Assembly: GCA_020722685.1 (NCBI GenBank)
Contig: DYKH01000050.1
Coordinates: forward strand, 1 to 35,780
DNA from: Caldithrix sp.
GTDB lineage: Bacteria; KSB1; UBA2214; DYKH01
Direction of reading: 5' to 3'
DNA: 35,780 nucleotides
The notes under the pieces are model-generated. The model was not told the DNA's origin and did no database searches. It was given only the letters and a program-made list of their open reading frames with translations. Both the position numbers and the translations under genes were made by a program. This document shows, one piece after another, positions 34,350 to 35,780 of the stretch; positions within the stretch are counted from its first letter, which is position 1, and the number at the start of each line of letters is the position of its first letter.

Positions 34350-34652
34350 ATGAATGCTCCAAAAGTAAGGTCAGTGACCCCAATAAAAGGGAAACGCTTG
34401 CTGGTCGACTTTGCCAACGGAATTCAAAAGGTCTATGACTGCCGGCAGATACTGACTCTGGACCGCTTTCGGTTGCTACAACATGAAGCTTTTTTCAAAG
34501 CGGTCACAGTTGATCCTGGAGGATGCGGCGTCTCTTGGAATGATGAAATGGATCTGAGTGAATACGAGCTATGGACCAATGGAGTTGAGGTTGAGCAAAG
34601 AGCAGCCTGGCACAACGAAGAGGCGTTGATACAACACCATGAGCAAGGTTAG
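34350..34652 (+). CDS. DUF2442 family protein
   Basis: 100 aa. Matches DUF2442 layout: N-terminal strand VRSVTPIKGKRLLVDFANGIQKVYDC, a middle LLQHEAFFKAVTVDPGGCGVSWNDEMDLSEYEL, with the family's VDPGG..W and D-L-x-x-x-E-L. It begins 4 bases after the DUF4160 stop, so the three genes from 33879 form one operon. The N-terminal half resembles DNA- or partner-binding beta folds, but no function is established. Confidence 0.85.
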   Translation: MNAPKVRSVTPIKGKRLLVDFANGIQKVYDCRQILTLDRFRLLQHEAFFKAVTVDPGGCGVSWNDEMDLSEYELWTNGVEVEQRAAWHNEEALIQHHEQG

Positions 34653-35045
34653 CGCGGGCAGCGGTCAGCTATCAGCACCTGAGAGTTGAGGATAGCCAAT
34701 GAGTGTTTGAGCGGGGAATCCCAAATGACTCCGATGGAAAAAAACTCGAGCGGGTAAGCACTTCCAAGCCCGGGCATTTGCAGCTTAACAAGCTGTTCAA
34801 TTTTCACAAGACCGGGAGAAGAAAATATAACGAAAGGCCAAGCGTCCTCACCAGGTCAGACATCTTTCGCCTCAACGCAAGGCTATACATCCCTCCAATA
34901 CGCGGCAAACCAAGATCGTTTCTCGGCAATAACCACTTTATCCCCGCTCGACAAGCTCAGCTCACTCTGCAAGATTTCCGCCATGGTCTGGTCCCATCCG
35001 TGCGTTGACAATTCCAGTCAGCGAGAAAAGCTCTTCGTCAAAAGA
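34653..35045. other. Intergenic region, no gene supported
   Basis: About 390 bases between the DUF2442 gene and the convergent araD-like gene. A plus-strand frame at 34703-35008 lacks a ribosome site and has no family-like pattern. No hairpin with a T-run was noticed. Confidence 0.45.
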
Positions 35046-35748
35046 TCATCCTTGCCCGTAATAGGCATCGGAGCCATGCTTGCGCTGATAGTGCTTGTCA
35101 ATGAGCGCCTGGCTAAGTACGGGTATGCCGGGCTTCATTGCCAAAGCGTAGAGGGCCATTTTGGCCAACTCCTCTAGCATGGCGCTGTTGTAGACTGCTC
35201 TTGCGGTGTGGCTCCCCAGGTAAAGGGGCCATAGCATGCGACCAGAACCATCTCGACTTCTTTGTAGGACAGACTCTGAAGAGTCCGCACGATTTGTAGG
35301 CCGGTGGCTTCCTCATCATCTCCGGCGATCAGGTCGGCGGACATGATCTCCGTACAAGGAATGGCGGTCTGCAAATGATCGGCATGGGTGGTTCCCAGAA
35401 CAAGAATGGCCTGCATTGCCTGTGCCCAGGCCACGCGGAAAAAGGCGAGTGGGTGTGTACCACGCCGCCAATTTCGGCAAGGTGGCGATAGAGCACCACA
35501 TGGGTTTTAGTGTCCGAGGAGAGCCGTAGCTTTCCTTCGATGATTTGGTTCTGCAAATCCACGACTACCATATCCCGAGCCTTCAGTTGCGCATAATGCA
35601 CACCGCTGGGCTTGATGGCCAACACACCCCTGGTGCGATCCAAGACGCTGGCATTGCCAAAGGTCTCAATCACCAGACCCATGCGCACCAGGTCCATGTT
35701 GCACTCATGGGCGAGGTCCTTGATTTCTCCAAAAGCGCTATTGGGCAT
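35046..35748 (-). pseudogene. araD: L-ribulose-5-phosphate 4-epimerase-like gene (araD), two frameshifts
   Basis: Class II aldolase family. The first frame runs from the ATG at 35748: ETFGNASVLDRTRGVLAIKPSG, LSSDTKTHVVLYRHLAEIGGVVHTHSPFSA. A one-base loss near 35445 moves the reading to WAQAMQAILVLGTTHADHLQTAIPCTE and ends in GPFTWGATPQE. A second loss near 35200 shifts again to AVYNSAMLEELAKMALYALAMKP and ends ALIDKHYQRKHGSDAYYGQG at 35046. Every piece matches the araD pattern, including the metal-binding HTH and THAD His residues, so the gene was whole until recently or the indels are sequencing errors. The enzyme interconverts L-ribulose 5-phosphate and D-xylulose 5-phosphate. No other arabinose genes are in the window. 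Confidence 0.82.
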
Positions 35749-35780
35749 AATTCGGTCTCAAAAGCAGAGTTTGGTTTCCT

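Overview
The window looks like a chromosomal stretch from a Gram-negative bacterium, probably in or near the FCB superphylum (candidate KSB1 or Calditrichota-like). This placement is inferred from gene content, not from a marker search. The pointers are a twin-arginine-exported Gfo/Idh/MocA protein beside a secreted GH20 hexosaminidase, a LolCDE lipoprotein-release transporter, system I (Ccm) cytochrome c maturation, and an McsA-McsB-ClpC operon of the type best known from Firmicutes. Intergenic regions carry several palindromic elements. No rRNA, tRNA, CRISPR array, transposase or prophage gene was seen.

Left part (1-12 kb), accessory in character: a ribbon-helix-helix regulator plus a two-helix membrane protein on the minus strand; a Tat-signal oxidoreductase; a GH20 hexosaminidase; a Dabb-domain protein; the ribosome-rescue hydrolase ArfB; a DNA methyltransferase followed by a broken, probably cognate, restriction endonuclease; a secreted C45-type Ntn hydrolase; a MATE exporter; a cyclase-family protein lacking two usual metal ligands; and a VOC protein.

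Middle part (12.8-21 kb): a well-preserved methanol:corrinoid methyltransferase (MtaB) without its usual partners, then a cytochrome c maturation cluster: ccmF, a CcmI-like zinc-ribbon protein, a large anchored beta-rich protein, ccmA, ccmB, an interruption carrying a 68-bp palindrome and an orphan HicB-like gene, ccmC and a short ccmD-like gene.

Right part (21-34 kb), largely housekeeping: prfB with a classic +1 programmed frameshift behind a candidate promoter and a terminator-like leader hairpin; alr; a BrnT/BrnA toxin-antitoxin pair on the opposite strand; lysS; two tandem lolC/E-type permeases separated by a second 68-bp palindrome; then lolD-mcsA-mcsB-clpC in one tight unit. The end (33.9-35.8 kb) is accessory again: a three-gene cassette (antitoxin-like protein, DUF4160, DUF2442) and an araD-like epimerase gene with two single-base frameshifts.

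Functionally, the Ccm genes export heme and attach it to cytochromes c, LolCDE moves lipoproteins to the outer membrane, and McsAB-ClpC is expected to mark proteins by arginine phosphorylation and unfold them for ClpP. The two broken genes (restriction enzyme and epimerase) both carry single-base lesions, so assembly error should be excluded before calling them true pseudogenes.
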